From the NCBI RefSeq assembly GCF_051020765.1, contig NW_027469215.1, positions 1 through 64,000 of the forward strand: a stretch of DNA of 64,000 nt. Direction: 5' to 3'. The stretch is from Lasioglossum baleicum. Its lineage: Eukaryota; Arthropoda; Insecta; Hymenoptera; Halictidae. The position numbers and the translations under genes were made by a program. Below, one piece after another: positions 53,564 to 63,966 of the stretch (within the stretch, counting starts at the first letter, position 1; each line of letters starts with the position of its first letter). The notes below the pieces were generated by a model. It did no database searches. It saw only the letters and a list, made by a program, of their open reading frames with translations, and had not been told where the DNA came from.

Positions 53564-53640
53564 GACTATTTAGACATAGTCTTTCCAAATCCAGATTGTT
53601 TAGACACAATCTTTCCAAATCCATACTGTTTAGACACAGT
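53564..53640 (+). other. Tandem TTAGAC stem-loop array in family A LTR
   Basis: Three stem-loops, 30-bp period, invariant loop TTAGAC: GACTAT/ATAGTC (53564-53581), GATTGT/ACAATC (53594-53611), ACTGT/ACAGT (53625-53640). The spacers are TTTCCAAATCCA. The stems differ but always pair. It is present in every family A LTR of the window. Confidence 0.75.
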
Positions 53641-54273
53641 CCCTAATACCATTCAGTAATATCGTATTCTTATTCGTTTAATTCAAATATTACTTCGTTT
53701 ATTCAATTAAACATTTTTATTGCGTTTCATATTTCGTACTTAGTACGTATTTCGATTTCGTTAATAATAAGCATCTTTACCTTTGTATTCTTTTACGTTT
53801 ATAATATACTTTGTTTTACCAGAGTCAATCTAAATCCCAATTATTATTTCCTTGCTCCTAACTTCGTAGTTTGAAGTGACACGTTGTTAGTTAGAGATAG
53901 AGTTCTCACTGGAAAGTTCGCGAATAGTATTCCTTATTCAATTTCCTGTTACGTGTTCGCGTACGTGCGTGATAGTGATAGACTTGCTCGCATAGCAAGC
54001 TCCGCAGCATCCACGTCCGTTTTCTTGAATCAAAGTATCGTCAACCACGCGGACGATATTCGCGAGATAAATTCACGGGATCGCACAGCGTCCACGCCCG
54101 TTTTCGCTAGTTAAAATATCGTCAATCACGCGGACGATATTCGTGAGTTAGATTCACGGTATCGTACAGCGTCCACGCCCGTTTCCTCAACGAGCGCATC
54201 CGTCTACAATACCGTAGCAGCCAGCTGTCAATCATTGGAGGTCGTTCCTGTCAAATATTGACGTGACAGAGTT

Positions 54274-54284
54274 TGGCGCAGTCG
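54274..54284 (+). other. Primer-binding-site relic inside the LTR
   Basis: TGGCGCAGTCG preceded by CGTGACAGAGTT, 365 bp before the present LTR end. It mimics LTR end + primer-binding site, so the LTR seems to have grown by 365 bp. Flanking text on both sides shares GTCAATC(A/C)TTG(G/A)AGGTCGTT, a duplication. Confidence 0.7.
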
Positions 54285-54637
54285 TCAATCCTTGAAGGTC
54301 GTTTCCAGCCATTTGGATTAACGCCTGTCAAGCAGAGCGGACCGAATTCAAGGTCATCAGCGCAACCGTAGCCGTTCATCCGTTGCGAATTCATTTCTCG
54401 TGTCAATCGACAAACAAGCGAAGCGTAAAAGTAAGTGGAACATATTATCGCGTATGTTTCAGGGTCGCGTGCATCTTTCATCTGTGTAAGACTGCATGCA
54501 GGTGTCGGCATCGGGTCCTAGTCTGTTGATAAAAAGACCAACACTTTTATTAAATGTCAGTCAGTGGAAGAGTAGAGTAGCCGGGCCGCGGTATTCTCTT
54601 CTCTTGCTATTATAGCCCCGCCAGGACGTGACAAATT

Positions 54638-54764
54638 TGGCGCAGTCGGTAGGACACTCGTTGGTCACCGATGTTAGAAACACCGTCAACACTTTTGTAG
54701 GATACGTCATATGTCCTACCTCTGCCAAAATTTGTTGTGACAAATTTGGCGCAGTCGGTAGGAC
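54638..54764 (+). promoter_or_regulatory. Tandem primer-binding sites of E5
   Basis: 54638-54655 and 54747-54764, 109 bp apart, each after GTGACAAATT. The duplicated leader stem-loops follow (about 54904-55103) before gag. Confidence 0.85.
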
Positions 54765-55119
54765 AGTCGTTGGTCACCGATGTTAGAAGCACGGCATCGA
54801 GGAATAAAAATAGAATCAGTGTTAGCACGCGAACCCCTGCGCGTTCCATCATTGTTTGACAATTTAACGCAGTAGACTTAGAGTCCGTGAAAGCATAGTG
54901 TCAGTTAAAAGTGCGACGGGCAGTGAAGGAAATGCCCTTTCGCCCACGTTACATACTCAAATTATTTTTCGCGATGCTCGTACTCAGTACAAATTCATCG
55001 AGAGTTTTAGTGAACGTTAAAGTGCGACGGGCGGTTTAGAAAACGCCCCTTCGCCCACGTTATATAGTCGGATTATTTTTCGCGAATTTCATACTTAGAA
55101 ATTTTCAAGCGACGCAATC

Positions 55120-56427
55120 ATGGAAACGCGTAGCGAGGCTAGAAAGAAGGTTCCTCCTACGGAAGAGGAATTAATTGAATTCCAGAAAGATTTAGCTCGT
55201 AGAGAAGCAGCTCTCATTAATCAAACCGCCGCGTTGACTCAACTCAAATTGCAATACGAAACAGAAACGCGTGAGCAAAGAGTAACGTACGAGGATATAC
55301 GCCGCGAGATAGCAGAAATCCGATCGGCCAGAGATTCTCAATCAATTCCAGCTAGCCCAGTCGTTGCGCCCCGCGAACCCATAATGCACGATTCTTCGAA
55401 TTTCACCGTTAAACAAGCGGTTGAACTTGTGCCTACCTTTGACGGCACCTCCATAACCGTGCTACAATTCGTTCGCGCGTGCAAGCGAGCCTTGGAAGCT
55501 GTTCCAGCCACAGCTGAGCGTACCCTCACTAGATTAGTATGCAATAAGCTTAGAGGACAGGCATACGCCGCGATTGAAGACGTAAATATTAACACAATCT
55601 CTGAATTGTGCAACCGCCTGAAAGATGTACTAGGCCCATATAAATTCATCGATCAGTATCGCGGAGAATTAGCTTCGATACACCAGGGACAGTCCGAGCA
55701 CGTGTTGAATTATATTACGCGAGTAAAGGACCTTAGAACGGCGATCATAGATTCAGGCCGCGGGGTCCCCAATCTAGACGAGATTGATAAATTCACAATT
55801 GATTGTTTCATGCGTGGTCTTATCCCAGCGCTTCGAGCCGAGGTCAGGCTCTGTGCGTCACTCGAATTACAGAAAATATTCGATGAAGCAGTAACCGCGT
55901 ACAAACAGTACGAGCTTGACCGTGTTCGTTATCGTGACGACGGACGCCGCGTTGCATTCTCCGACTCTCGTAATCGCACACCAGAGCGATCAAGCAACTC
56001 TTATTATGATAGGAATGCGCCTGAGCAGCGCAACAGATCTTCGGAAAGGAAAGATCAACGACCTTCCTTTTCACCTCGTGAATCCTGGCGAGACAGGAAA
56101 TCCGATAACAGAAACGCGTATCGCTCTCCTCCTCCGCGACGTCACGAACCGTCGCAATCAAATCAGCGCGAAACGTATAAACGCGAAGATCGCGCTTCCC
56201 AGTCCCCAGGTCGCGATCGCTTTCCTACGGAGAATCGGAAGTATTGTAAATATTGTAAGCGCACGGGACATGACATACACGAATGTCGCCGCCGCGAATA
56301 TTACAGTAGAAATGAGTCGGGAAACGAATCAAGCCTCCCGACAAACGCGACCAAAGGACGGGAGGCATCCCAAGAGAATCGCCAAAAGGCAACACAGCTG
56401 GCCGTCATCAGCGACGACCAGCAGTAG
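55120..56427 (+). CDS. gag: Gag polyprotein (E5)
   Basis: 435 residues, variants SDNRNAY, ENRKYC, SRN. Same capsid-like region, basic tail and CCHC knuckle as the other copies. The frameshift signal is at 56319-56366. Confidence 0.95.
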   Translation: METRSEARKKVPPTEEELIEFQKDLARREAALINQTAALTQLKLQYETETREQRVTYEDIRREIAEIRSARDSQSIPASPVVAPREPIMHDSSNFTVKQAVELVPTFDGTSITVLQFVRACKRALEAVPATAERTLTRLVCNKLRGQAYAAIEDVNINTISELCNRLKDVLGPYKFIDQYRGELASIHQGQSEHVLNYITRVKDLRTAIIDSGRGVPNLDEIDKFTIDCFMRGLIPALRAEVRLCASLELQKIFDEAVTAYKQYELDRVRYRDDGRRVAFSDSRNRTPERSSNSYYDRNAPEQRNRSSERKDQRPSFSPRESWRDRKSDNRNAYRSPPPRRHEPSQSNQRETYKREDRASQSPGRDRFPTENRKYCKYCKRTGHDIHECRRREYYSRNESGNESSLPTNATKGREASQENRQKATQLAVISDDQQ

Positions 56428-59400
56428 ATGAAATTCGAGTAGATGGGAGAGATAACCCGGACGGTCAGCAGAATGAACGACCATCCGCGAAATTAGTCTC
56501 GGCAATAAATCTCGCGCCGGACTCCCCTATCCCTCGAATAAAAGCAAAATCGTCACTCTTCTCAAAAGAGTGTGAGTTCCTCTTGGACACCGGGTCCGAG
56601 GTCAACTTAATCCGAGCGTCTGGTATCAAATCTGACGTTCATCTAAAAACTGACAGCGTCATACACGTCCATGGCGTGACAGAAGGAGAAATTGCGACCC
56701 TCGGTTATATCAATGCGGAGCTAGCAGATTCCATTAAAGTCACGCTACACGTTCTGCCTGACAGTTTTCCAATTAATATAGATGGTATCTTAGGCTCCCC
56801 CTTCTTCAGAGAGGGAGCAGAGATATCATTTGCGAAGGAATGCGTAGAGTATAAAACCCTACGTATTCCCTTTTCGAATCCTCGGGAATATTCCATCGAA
56901 AGCCGTACCGCCGCCTGCATAGCCGTCAACGTAAAGGGCCCAAGCGAAGGGTATGTGCGAAAAGTAGATGTAAAACCCGATGTGTTCTTAGGTGATTGTT
57001 TAGTCACCAACCGTAACGGAAAGGCATACCTGCGATGCTTTAACGCATCGTCCGAAGTGGCGTCCTTCTCCCTGCCTACGTTGGAGGTGGAAGAGATCGA
57101 GGTTCCCTTTTCGAATATTCAAGCCGAAGTCAATTCGGACTTATTCAATGCTCGTGCGTGCCGCGCGCACGAGACGATCGTTAACGATCAACTCGCGTCT
57201 TCTATTAATTCCGGTAACCATTCCGACGATTCCGGTAGCCATCCCGATTCTTTAAATAATTCCGGTAGCCATCCCGATTCTTTAAATAATTCCGGTAACC
57301 ATCCCGACGATTCCGGTAGCCATCCCGATTCTTTAAACAATTCCGGTAACCATCCCGACGATTCCGGTAGCCATCCCGATACTTTAAAGAATTCCGGTAA
57401 CCATCCCGACGATTTATATTCAAAGTCCTGTGTGGAAAGAAACATCAACGCCTTCGCCTCAGATGAACTTTTAGAATGTTCATATGAGAACAATTTAGAA
57501 AACATTTCTATTCCTAAAGTTAAATCAAAAGGAGTTTATGTTTTGCCGCAAACTCCTATCTTCAAATCCTCGCCGGAACAACACCTCTTGCAGCTTCAAC
57601 GATCAGGTATCCGTGCGACCGAAAACAAAGTCCATGCGTCTGGCAAATACAATTCCGCGAGATTCGCGTCAGCAAGAAAAAGAAATAAAGCCGATACATT
57701 ATACTCGCCCGAGACAACTAAGTCTGATTATAAGCTTTCGTTATGTATCTTGCGAAACGAATTCAATCTTCCTAGCGTTAACAGAGTCTCCAATATCGTT
57801 ACGCCAACGATAAACTATCGCAGCGACCCAAGAGCGAAATTTAAAACCTCTGGTCAGCATCACCCCACTCCACAGCAGGAAGACGATATCCCTGCGACAC
57901 AACGAGATCTTCAAGGAGAAACCGTCACCCCTGAAGATCATCAGTCTCTCGACAACGCTATAACAGCAACCATGCAGCCGATACAAGCAGCTATCTTGCT
58001 CTCTATTGCCACGCAAGCCTCAACACTCATTGGATATGACTGTGGAGGTTCGACCTTGAATATTACCACGTATTCAACTATTGACACTCTTAACTGCGAG
58101 CCAGAAGACATCGCACCAGCTGAAAATTTAGAAAGAATTCAGCTCCTGCAGCTAGCTGAATTCTCGCAAGCTCGTGTCTTGCAATGCCATATCGGAATAG
58201 ACAGAACCATATACTATTGTGGCATGCATTCACATAATTCGGTAGTATCCAATGGTCGACAAGACTATATATTACCGATCTCCAGCGAAACCTGTTCGAG
58301 CCTACACACGACGGGGACAATATTCATCACCCCAGCCGCCCAGATCACAGGTATTCAGCCGAACTCGACCTCCTCTCACGGCCTCACGTTAGCAGGAGTT
58401 ATTCAGAACGATGGTAGCTGCGCTGGAACCACGTATAGTGATCCGTTTGGGACTTGGACCGATGTCGTGGTACAAGCTTTAGTCCGAATCACGATCCGCG
58501 ACTACATCGCTCCAATCAGATTGTCAACCGGACAGATTCATCTACAAACTGGGCAAACCTGCCCCCTTCAAAAAGGAAGCTGCTTAGACGCACAAGATGG
58601 CCATACGTTCTGGGAAACCACGCCGACGGACTCGTGCAAATTCAATAATTATGATGTCTTGTACGAAGGGATAGCCACTAAACTATCCTCCAAGGTGAAT
58701 CCTTCTCCAACCCTGTATACCGTAGCATCGCAGGACACGACTTTTGCACTCACGGAGACAGGCAGATCGTCAGTTTGCGGATATGTCATAATCCGAACGG
58801 AACACCCCAAGCTGTTCATTCTGGAAGTTGGAAGTTCAGGAAAATTCAAGGAGAAAACACACACCTTGGTCAACAATCTGGACATCTTCACGTATGTCAA
58901 CAGCAAATTTGTTTACGTGGAGAAGCACCTCCGGAAACAATTTTCTCAACTCTACAAAGATGTAATCCGTCAGAAGTGTGAGCTAGAGCGTCAGATTCTC
59001 CAGAACGCCCTCACATTATTACATTCAGCACCCGAAGAAGTTGCCACTGCCATCATGAAGGATGTCGGATTTATCGCAGTTCCAGCAGGAGAGGTAGTGC
59101 ACATAATAAAGTGCATACCAGTCACGGTCCAAGTGAGGAAAACCGAACGGTGTTATGATGAGCTACCCATCACATATCGGAACACATCAAAATTCCTGAA
59201 GCCAAGGGACCACATCATTTCAAATACGGGGACAGAAAAGCCATGCAATGAGCTACTTCCCCCATATTATAGACTGCACGGAACATGGTATCGCCTAACA
59301 CCGTCATTGATGGAGGCCATCACTCCTTCGGAGCTTCACCCCCTCGCCAAGTCAACCTGGAAATACATAGATCCGAAGAACTTGGCAACGGGAGGCATTT

Positions 59401-59999
59401 ATTCACAAGACGACCTGGACAAACTACAGGATCATATAATGTTTCCTGTAGAGAAGGTAGCAGTCATAAATTCAATCGCACAGGGTGCGACGGGAAGACA
59501 GTTTGCAGCAGGAAACATCAACATGTTCAACCTGCTCGATGAAAACTCCCTACAGCAGATAGCGGAGTCTACAGCACAGAAATTATGGTCCGGATTCACT
59601 ACATTCGGATCAATAAGTGCTGGAATAATCGGAGTGTATGTAGCGATCCGCACGATCAAAACAATCATCAGTACGATCGTTAACGGCATCGCATTACACT
59701 CACTATACGGCTGGAGCCTGCATCTCGTTGTCGCCATCTGGAGTTCACTGACCCGGTTCTTTATATTCATGAAGCAGAGGGACAACAAGACTTCAGCGGC
59801 CATCGAGGACAAAGATAGTGATAGTGCCAGTGTCGGAGAATTCCGAACCCGTCCTCCCTTGACGAAACGAACGTTAATTTGCGATTCCCTTGACCCAGCG
59901 TTGCGAGACAGGGATGACATTTCAGTGCATCCTGTCTACCGCCACCCAGAGGCAGAGATTCCACTGCGTGAAATCTCTTCTCTAAGGGGGGAGGTGTGA
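56325..59999 (+). CDS. env: Protease-spacer-envelope fusion polyprotein (E5)
   Basis: Intact third copy (1138 codons from 56583). It has the shortest HPD minisatellite (one unit has lost its first half). Spacer variant SPEQHLLQ. The envelope starts at an internal Met near 57972 and keeps YDCGG, TEHPKLFI and the C-terminal hydrophobic segments. The stop at 59997-59999 is inside the 3' LTR. Three open copies show either recent spread or constraint. Confidence 0.87.
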   Translation, partial: RIKPPDKRDQRTGGIPRESPKGNTAGRHQRRPAVDEIRVDGRDNPDGQQNERPSAKLVSAINLAPDSPIPRIKAKSSLFSKECEFLLDTGSEVNLIRASGIKSDVHLKTDSVIHVHGVTEGEIATLGYINAELADSIKVTLHVLPDSFPINIDGILGSPFFREGAEISFAKECVEYKTLRIPFSNPREYSIESRTAACIAVNVKGPSEGYVRKVDVKPDVFLGDCLVTNRNGKAYLRCFNASSEVASFSLPTLEVEEIEVPFSNIQAEVNSDLFNARACRAHETIVNDQLASSINSGNHSDDSGSHPDSLNNSGSHPDSLNNSGNHPDDSGSHPDSLNNSGNHPDDSGSHPDTLKNSGNHPDDLYSKSCVERNINAFASDELLECSYENNLENISIPKVKSKGVYVLPQTPIFKSSPEQHLLQLQRSGIRATENKVHASGKYNSARFASARKRNKADTLYSPETTKSDYKLSLCILRNEFNLPSVNRVSNIVTPTINYRSDPRAKFKTSGQHHPTPQQEDDIPATQRDLQGETVTPEDHQSLDNAITATMQPIQAAILLSIATQASTLIGYDCGGSTLNITTYSTIDTLNCEPEDIAPAENLERIQLLQLAEFSQARVLQCHIGIDRTIYYCGMHSHNSVVSNGRQDYILPISSETCSSLHTTGTIFITPAAQITGIQPNSTSSHGLTLAGVIQNDGSCAGTTYSDPFGTWTDVVVQALVRITIRDYIAPIRLSTGQIHLQTGQTCPLQKGSCLDAQDGHTFWETTPTDSCKFNNYDVLYEGIATKLSSKVNPSPTLYTVASQDTTFALTETGRSSVCGYVIIRTEHPKLFILEVGSSGKFKEKTHTLVNNLDIFTYVNSKFVYVEKHLRKQFSQLYKDVIRQKCELERQILQNALTLLHSAPEEVATAIMKDVGFIAVPAGEVVHIIKCIPVTVQVRKTERCYDELPITYRNTSKFLKPRDHIISNTGTEKPCNELLPPYYRLHGTWYRLTPSLMEAITPSELHPLAKSTWKYIDPKNLATGGIYSQDDLDKLQDHIMFPVEKVAVINSIAQGATGRQFAAGNINMFNLLDENSLQQIAESTAQKLWSGFTTFGSISAGIIGVYVAIRTIKTIISTIVNGIALHSLYGWSLHLVVAIWSSLTRFFIFMKQRDNKTSAAIEDKDSDSASVGEFRTRPPLTKRTLICDSLDPALRDRDDISVHPVYRHPEAEIPLREISSLRGEV

Positions 60000-61791
60000 C
60001 GTCGGTCGCACCTCCGACGTTAGCTTTAAGACTACATGTAAAATTAGATACATAAGAGCGAGCGTTCCCCTTTAAAGATTCCAAAACTCCTAAAAATCCT
60101 TCATAACAATGAATCCTTAACACCACGTACATCTGATTGAAATCCATCAACATAACCTAAAATCCAAAATCTGTCAAAATCCTAAAATAGCCAAAAATGG
60201 CCCAAACTCGAAGATTGAAATATCATTGGACTCGTGAGCGAAAATCATGAAACTAACCTAAAAATTTGTAGGTTATGTTCTCAATTCGCGTTTGTTTAGA
60301 CTTTACCAAAATTTCGATTTTTGGTAATTTTCAAAAGTACTTAGAATATTTTCAAACATATGATCGGTCGACAAATGATGTCAACTAATCATATGACATA
60401 TAAATTTACATCGAAACGCCTTGCAAGAGCAAGCGCTCGAAAATATTCTAAGTCCCAATTTATTTAAATAAATAAATAGGTACGCCAATGGTTACCACTT
60501 AATTTTCGAGTCCTGCACCACTGGGAACGAAAACTGCTGACTCTAGTGCGGCGGCCATCGCGCTGTTTACGACGAAGACCGGCACAAAGAGGACACGGTC
60601 CCCTTTTGCGAAGTCAGCATTTTTCGGACGAACGTTGTTCGTCGACGAACGTTCGATTTTCCCCAGTCCTCTCCGGGGACCCGAGTGGGTCAGTCGAGTT
60701 TTCGTCAATCTTCCAAGTCCAGACTATTTAGACATAGTCTTTCCAAATCCAGATTGTTTAGACACAATCTTTCCAAATCCATACTGTTTAGACACAGTCC
60801 CTAATACCATTCAGTAATATCGTATTCTTATTCGTTTAATTCAAATATTACTTCGTTTATTCAATTAAACATTTTTATTGCGTTTCATATTTCGTACTTA
60901 GTACGTATTTCGATTTCGTTAATAATAAGCATCTTTACCTTTGTATTCTTTTACGTTTATAATATACTTTGTTTTACCAGAGTCAATCTAAATCCCAATT
61001 ATTATTTCCTTGCTCCTAACTTCGTAGTTTGAAGTGACACGTTGTTAGTTAGAGATAGAGTTCTCACTGGAAAGTTCGCGAATAGTATTCCTTATTCAAT
61101 TTCCTGTTACGTGTTCGCGTACGTGCGTGATAGTGATAGACTTGCTCGCATAGCAAGCTCCGCAGCATCCACGTCCGTTTTCTTGAATCAAAGTATCGTC
61201 AACCACGCGGACGATATTCGCGAGATAAATTCACGGGATCGCACAGCGTCCACGCCCGTTTTCGCTAGTTAAAATATCGTCAATCACGCGGACGATATTC
61301 GTGAGTTAGATTCACGGTATCGTACAGCGTCCACGCCCGTTTCCTCAACGAGCGCATCCGTCTACAATACCGTAGCAGCCAGCTGTCAATCATTGGAGGT
61401 CGTTCCTGTCAAATATTGACGTGACAGAGTTTGGCGCAGTCGTCAATCCTTGAAGGTCGTTTCCAGCCATTTGGATTAACGCCTGTCAAGCAGAGCGGAC
61501 CGAATTCAAGGTCATCAGCGCAACCGTAGCCGTTCATCCGTTGCGAATTCATTTCTCGTGTCAATCGACAAACAAGCGAAGCGTAAAAGTAAGTGGAACA
61601 TATTATCGCGTATGTTTCAGGGTCGCGTGCATCTTTCATCTGTGTAAGACTGCATGCAGGTGTCGGCATCGGGTCCTAGTCTGTTGATAAAAAGACCAAC
61701 ACTTTTATTAAATGTCAGTCAGTGGAAGAGTAGAGTAGCCGGGCCGCGGTATTCTCTTCTCTTGCTATTATAGCCCCGCCAGGACGTGACA
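59995..61791 (+). repeat. E5 3' LTR
   Basis: 1797 bp, paired with 52837-54633. It follows the polypurine tract AAGGGGGGAGG (59984-59994). Confidence 0.93.
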
Positions 61792-61795
61792 ACTA

Positions 61796-62169
61796 AAACT
61801 CTCGATGAATTTGTACTGAGTACGAACATCGCGAAAAATAATTTGAGTATGTAACGTGGGCGAAAGGGCATTTCCTTCACTGCCCGTCGCACTTTTAACT
61901 GACACTATGCTTTCACGGACTCTAAGTCTACTGCGTTAAATTGTCAAACAATGATGGAACGCGCAGGGGTTCGCGTGCTAACACTGATTCTATTTTTATT
62001 CCTCGATGCCGTGCCTCTAACATCGGTGACCAACGAGTGTCCTACCGACTGCGCCAAATTTGTCACAACAAATTTTGGCAGAGGTAGGACACATGACGTA
62101 TCCTACAAAAGTGTTGACGGTGTCTCTAACATCGGTGACCAACGAGTGTCCTACCGACTGCGCCAAATT
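61796..62169 (-). promoter_or_regulatory. E1 leader, LTR-proximal part
   Basis: First leader stem-loop copy and two primer-binding sites (62148-62165 and 62039-62056, minus). A signal-peptide-like ORF on the opposite strand is spurious. Confidence 0.8.
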
Positions 62170-63966
62170 TGTCACGTCCTGGCGGGGCTATAAGAGCAAG
62201 AGAAGAGAATACCGCGGCCCGGCTACTCTACTCTTCCACTGACTGACATTTAATAAAAGTGTTGGTCTTTTTATCAACAGACTAGGACCCGATGCCGACA
62301 CCTGCATGCAGTCTTACACAGATGAATGATGCACGCGACCCTGAAACATACGCGGTAATATGTTCCACTTACTTTTACGCTTCGCTTGTTTGTCGATTGA
62401 CACGAGACATGAATTCGCAACGGATGAACAGCTACGGTTGCGCTGATGGCCTTGAATGCGGTCCGCTCTGCTTGACAGGGGTTGATCCAAATGGCTGGAA
62501 ACGACCTTCAAGGATTGACGACTGCGCCAAACTCTGTCACGTCAATATTTGACAGGAACGACCTCCAATGATTGACAGCTGGCTGCTACGGTATTGTAGA
62601 CGGATGCGCTCGTTGAGGAAACGGGCGTGGACGCTGTACGATACCGTGAATCTAACTCACGAATATCGTCCGCGTGATTGACGATATTTTAACTAGCGAA
62701 AACGGGCGTGGACGCTGTGCGATCCCGTGAATTTATCTCGCGAATATCGTCCGCGTGGTTGACGATATTTTGATTCGAGAAAACGGACGTGGATGCTGCG
62801 GAGCTTGCTATGCGAGCAAGTCTATCACTATCACGCACGTACGCGAACACGTAACAGGAAATTGAATAAGGAATACTATTCGCGAACTTTCCAGTGAGAA
62901 CTCTATCTCTAACTAACAACGTGTCACTTCAAACTACGAAGTTAGGAGCAAGGAAATGATAATTGGGATTTAGATTGACTCTGGTAAAACAAAGTATATT
63001 ATAAACGTAAAAGAATACAAAGGTAAAGATGCTTATTATTAACGAAATCGAAATACGTACTAAGTACGAAATATGAAACGCAATAAAAATGTTTAATTGA
63101 ATAAACGACGTAATGTTTGAATTAAACGAATAAGAATACGATATTACTGAATGGTAATAGGGACTGTGTCTAAACAGTATGGATTTGGAAAGATTGTGTC
63201 TAAACAATCTGGATTTGGAAAGACTATGTCTAAATAGTCTGGACTTGGAAGATTGACGAAAACTCGACTGACCCACTCGGGTCCCCGGAGAGGACTGTGG
63301 AAAATCGAACGTTCGTCGACGAATAACGTTCGTCCGAAAAATGCTGACTTCGCAAAAGGGGACCGTGTCCTCTTTGTGCCGGTCTTCGTCGTAAACAGCG
63401 CGATGGCCGCCGCACTAGAGTCAGCAGTTTTCGTTCCCAGTGGTGCAGGACTCGAAAATTAAGTGGTAACCATTGGCGTACCTATTTATTTATTTAAATA
63501 AATTGGGACTTAGAATATTTTCGAGCGCTTGCTTTTGCAAGGCGTTTCGATGTAAATTTTATATGTCATATGATTAGTTGACATCATTTGTCGACCGATC
63601 ATATGTTTGAAAATATTCTAAGTACTTTTGAAAATTACCAAAAATCGAAATTTTGGTAAAGTCTAAACAAACGCGAATTGAGAACCTAACCTACAAATTT
63701 TTAGGTTAGTTTCATGATTTTCGCTCACGAGTCCAATGATATTTCAATCTTCGAGTTTGGGCCATTTTTGGCTATTTTAGGATTTGACAGATTTTGGATT
63801 TTAGGTTATGTTGATGGATTTCAATCAAATGTACGTGGTGTTAAGGATTCATTGTTATGAAGGATTTTTAGGAGTTTTGGAATCTTTAAAGGGGAACGCT
63901 CGCTCTTATGTATCTAATTTTACATGTAGTCTTAAAGCTAACGTCGGAGGTGCGACCGACGTCACA
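62170..63966 (-). repeat. E1 5' LTR
   Basis: 1797 bp, matching 16039-17835. It ends at GCGG (63967-63970), the outer target duplication in T0 gag. Confidence 0.93.

Larger units (their letters stand above)
52837..54633 (+). repeat. E5 5' LTR (1797 bp)
   Basis: Reference copy for the LTR landmarks: inverted repeat ACTTAGAATATTTTC (53181-53195) with its complement at 53281-53295; stem-loop array 53564-53640; tandem 80-bp hairpin units about 54035-54194; internal PBS relic 54274-54284. No supported gene. Confidence 0.93.
52837..61791 (+). mobile_element. E5: family A envelope-form element (8955 bp, TSD ACTA)
   Basis: Complete plus-strand element in the E1 leader. LTRs are 52837-54633 and 59995-61791 (both 1797 bp, no differences seen, including GAACGTTGTTCG and TTTTCCCCAGTCC). 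Gag and PR-spacer-envelope are intact; no RT or IN. ACTA at 52833-52836 and 61792-61795; the empty site is in E4 at 41425-41440. Confidence 0.95.
16039..63966 (-). mobile_element. E1: family A pol-form element, host of the nest (TSD GCGG)
   Basis: Outermost family A element, minus strand. Its 3' LTR is 16039-17835 and its 5' LTR 62170-63966 (both 1797 bp, with no differences that I saw). Removing E2, E3 (with E4) and E5 leaves about 10.6 kb, the size of E4. Order: LTR, leader with two primer-binding sites, gag, PR-RT-RNaseH-IN-Cys-rich, envelope-tail relic, LTR. It is now inactivated by insertions in the Cys-rich region, protease and leader. Confidence 0.93.

Noticed and set aside
53477..53659. 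60-codon ORF whose repeats coincide with the TTAGAC stem-loops
   Set aside because: A 30-bp period gives a 10-residue repeat by necessity. The paired-arm changes are better explained by structure, and not all LTR copies carry the start codon.
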